Shown here in pieces: positions 6,583 to 7,921 of a stretch of 7,921 bases of DNA (within the stretch, counting starts at the first letter, position 1; every line of letters starts with the position of its first letter). The DNA is from an uncultured Clostridia bacterium. GTDB lineage: Bacteria; Bacillota; Clostridia; Lachnospirales; CAMVHY01. A model generated the notes under the pieces. It made no database searches. It saw only the letters and a list, made by a program, of their open reading frames with translations, and was not told where the DNA came from. A program made the position numbers and the translations under genes. Location: positions 1 to 7,921 of the forward strand of contig CAMVHY010000055.1 in assembly GCA_947167415.1 (NCBI GenBank), in the 5' to 3' direction.

Positions 6583-7920
6583 TTAATATATTTGTAAGTT
6601 GCTATTGTTCCTCCCGATTGTTGATTCGAATTCCTGATATTTCAAAGATTGATTTTTATTTTTTTTATCTATACAAGTTAGATTTTCATCATATTGTTCA
6701 CTTATGCAATCTGACCAACATGGTAAAAAACAATTTTTAATTTGCGTCCAAAATAAAATTAGTAAAGTGTAGGATATTGTAAAAGCTAAAAAAATAAAAA
6801 ACGTGATAGTTAAATCCAATGCCAAAGCTGTAACACAACCAGAAATTCCAAGTAATAACAAAATTACTGAGATGATTTTTTTCTTTGATGTACGTTTTAC
6901 TGGTTTAGCTACAAACTGTTTTTTGTATTTCTTTAAATCGTCAATATAGTATTCTATATTTTCCGGTAAATCTAAATCTGGATCAACTGTAATATCCAAA
7001 AAATAATAAGTTTTAGTTGCAATACCATATGTGCCTTTAGGATCAAAAATAGCATACACAATTTTTTCAAGCACATCATCTTCCAGATATTGTATTTGTA
7101 TCAATCCGCGGTCACCATTTTCCGGATTACCAAAAAGTTTTTGTTTAACATAGTTCCAATATTTTTTCCTCTCTTTAGTTACTTTATTTATTTTATCTTC
7201 TTGGCTTTCGAATGTGCTAGTAACGCCTTTTCCATAGTCATTCGTAATATACTTCAGATATTGTGTATTAATACTACCGGGGGAATCACCATTTCCCCAA
7301 TAGTATCCGTTGTTAAAAAATATTCTTTTATTTAAAATAAATTCAAGCAATTCATCTGCATTTAAGTATCGATTTCCCTTATTTAAAAGATCTAGTAACG
7401 ATGTTACAGAAACTCCAGCATATTCTGACATCGAAATAAAATTTTTAAAATCATTGTAACTATCGAATTCATACCTACCGTTATGATCCTCAAATCTGTA
7501 TTTTATAAAATTGTCGAACTTAATTTGACCATTAGGACTTTTTATTTCTTGGTCATTGCGGTCAAAATAATCTTTATCACGCAACCACATAAGAAAATTA
7601 AAATGTATTGACTTTCTATAGGAATAAAATTCGTGTTCAATTATTCCTGAATCGTAACGAATCTTAGTATGTCCTGTTATGCTTTCCTTCCATGATTTAC
7701 CCAATTTATCACAAGAAATATCCAATTTATAAAGACAATATAAAAACTCATAACCCAAACTAGTCAGTATGACACTCTTTGCTTTTCCAAAGTTTTCCGT
7801 ACCAGTTTTATCTTGTTTTTGCTCAAATTCTTTATTGTTGTAAATGCTCCAAACAACATGTAAGAAATCTTTATCAATAATATTTGTCTTGTTGAAGATA
7901 CAACCAACGGTGGTCAATTC
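6583..7920 (-). CDS. Unknown protein with large soluble N-terminal region and C-terminal transmembrane hairpin (5' end probably cut)
   Basis: I do not recognise this protein. At least 444 residues are visible. About the first 340 are hydrophilic and rich in Asn, Asp, Tyr and Lys, with no signal peptide. A basic stretch (KPVKRTSKKK) then precedes two hydrophobic helices (about 347-368 and 372-392), and a tail of about 50 residues begins with a cysteine cluster (CFLPCWSDC). The positive-inside rule suggests both ends are cytoplasmic, tethered by a TM hairpin (inference). An early LTSLGYEFL segment resembles the wing region of some winged-helix domains, but this is too short to call. The frame has a TTG at 7917 but stays open to the edge, and only four bases precede it, so no ribosome binding site can be seen and the true start may lie outside. 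It converges with the protease gene and has its own terminator. By eye it has fewer long A/T runs than its neighbours, which may hint at a different history. Confidence 0.75.
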   Translation of the reverse strand, partial: ELTTVGCIFNKTNIIDKDFLHVVWSIYNNKEFEQKQDKTGTENFGKAKSVILTSLGYEFLYCLYKLDISCDKLGKSWKESITGHTKIRYDSGIIEHEFYSYRKSIHFNFLMWLRDKDYFDRNDQEIKSPNGQIKFDNFIKYRFEDHNGRYEFDSYNDFKNFISMSEYAGVSVTSLLDLLNKGNRYLNADELLEFILNKRIFFNNGYYWGNGDSPGSINTQYLKYITNDYGKGVTSTFESQEDKINKVTKERKKYWNYVKQKLFGNPENGDRGLIQIQYLEDDVLEKIVYAIFDPKGTYGIATKTYYFLDITVDPDLDLPENIEYYIDDLKKYKKQFVAKPVKRTSKKKIISVILLLLGISGCVTALALDLTITFFIFLAFTISYTLLILFWTQIKNCFLPCWSDCISEQYDENLTCIDKKNKNQSLKYQEFESTIGRNNSNLQIY

Positions 7921-7921
7921 T

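Noticed and set aside
6579..6601. Seven-base inverted repeat CAACTTA/TAAGTTG spanning the stop codon of the unknown gene
   Set aside because: It is AT-rich with a nine-base loop and no T run after it. The real terminator is the GC-richer hairpin at 6446-6476.
7090..7335. Plus-strand frame of 81 codons with hydrophobic stretches inside the unknown gene
   Set aside because: The opposite frame continues open for more than 440 codons through it and ends in a proper terminator. The plus frame has no promoter or ribosome binding site I can see.

Overview
The window is very AT-rich and reads as chromosomal DNA from a low-GC Bacillota, most likely an uncultured Clostridia-type bacterium. Three things point that way: a lipoteichoic-acid-synthase-family enzyme, a single-chain glycyl-tRNA synthetase of the dimeric type, and strong purine-rich Shine-Dalgarno sites with frequent TTG start codons. 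The sequence alone does not fix genus or family.

Layout from left to right. (1) A glycyl-tRNA synthetase gene (glyQS) runs leftward and is complete, with its stop 21 bases from the left edge. (2) A short divergent promoter region separates it from a rightward gene for a five-TM LTA-synthase-family phosphoglycerol transferase, which ends in a hairpin terminator. (3) Convergent with that gene is a leftward two-gene operon, mreC-mreD, with no mreB in the window. (4) A 337-base divergent region carries one promoter for mreC and one for a rightward S41 (CtpA/CtpB-like) carboxy-terminal processing protease with a membrane anchor and a PDZ domain. (5) A 278-base convergent spacer holds two hairpin terminators, one per direction. 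(6) A leftward gene of unknown function fills the right end. It has a long soluble N-terminal part and a C-terminal transmembrane hairpin, and it is probably cut by the window edge.

Three of the five identified genes (the LTA-synthase-type enzyme, mreC/mreD counted as one theme, and the protease) work at the cell envelope: glycerol-phosphate polymer synthesis, the elongasome scaffold, and extracytoplasmic proteolysis. They lie in separate transcription units. The common regulatory theme is four promoters that all carry an extended -10 (TGN followed by TATAAT or TATCAT) with no good -35 box. Four of the five genes whose starts are visible use TTG, placed 8 to 10 bases after the Shine-Dalgarno. 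Several translation starts are trimmed here relative to the longest open frame because the upstream candidate codon lies inside, before or directly against the ribosome-binding site.

I saw no CRISPR array, insertion sequence, tRNA, rRNA or recognisable riboswitch. Most of the window is ordinary housekeeping sequence. The only plausible place for something undescribed is the unknown membrane protein at the right end and the odd spacer beside it.
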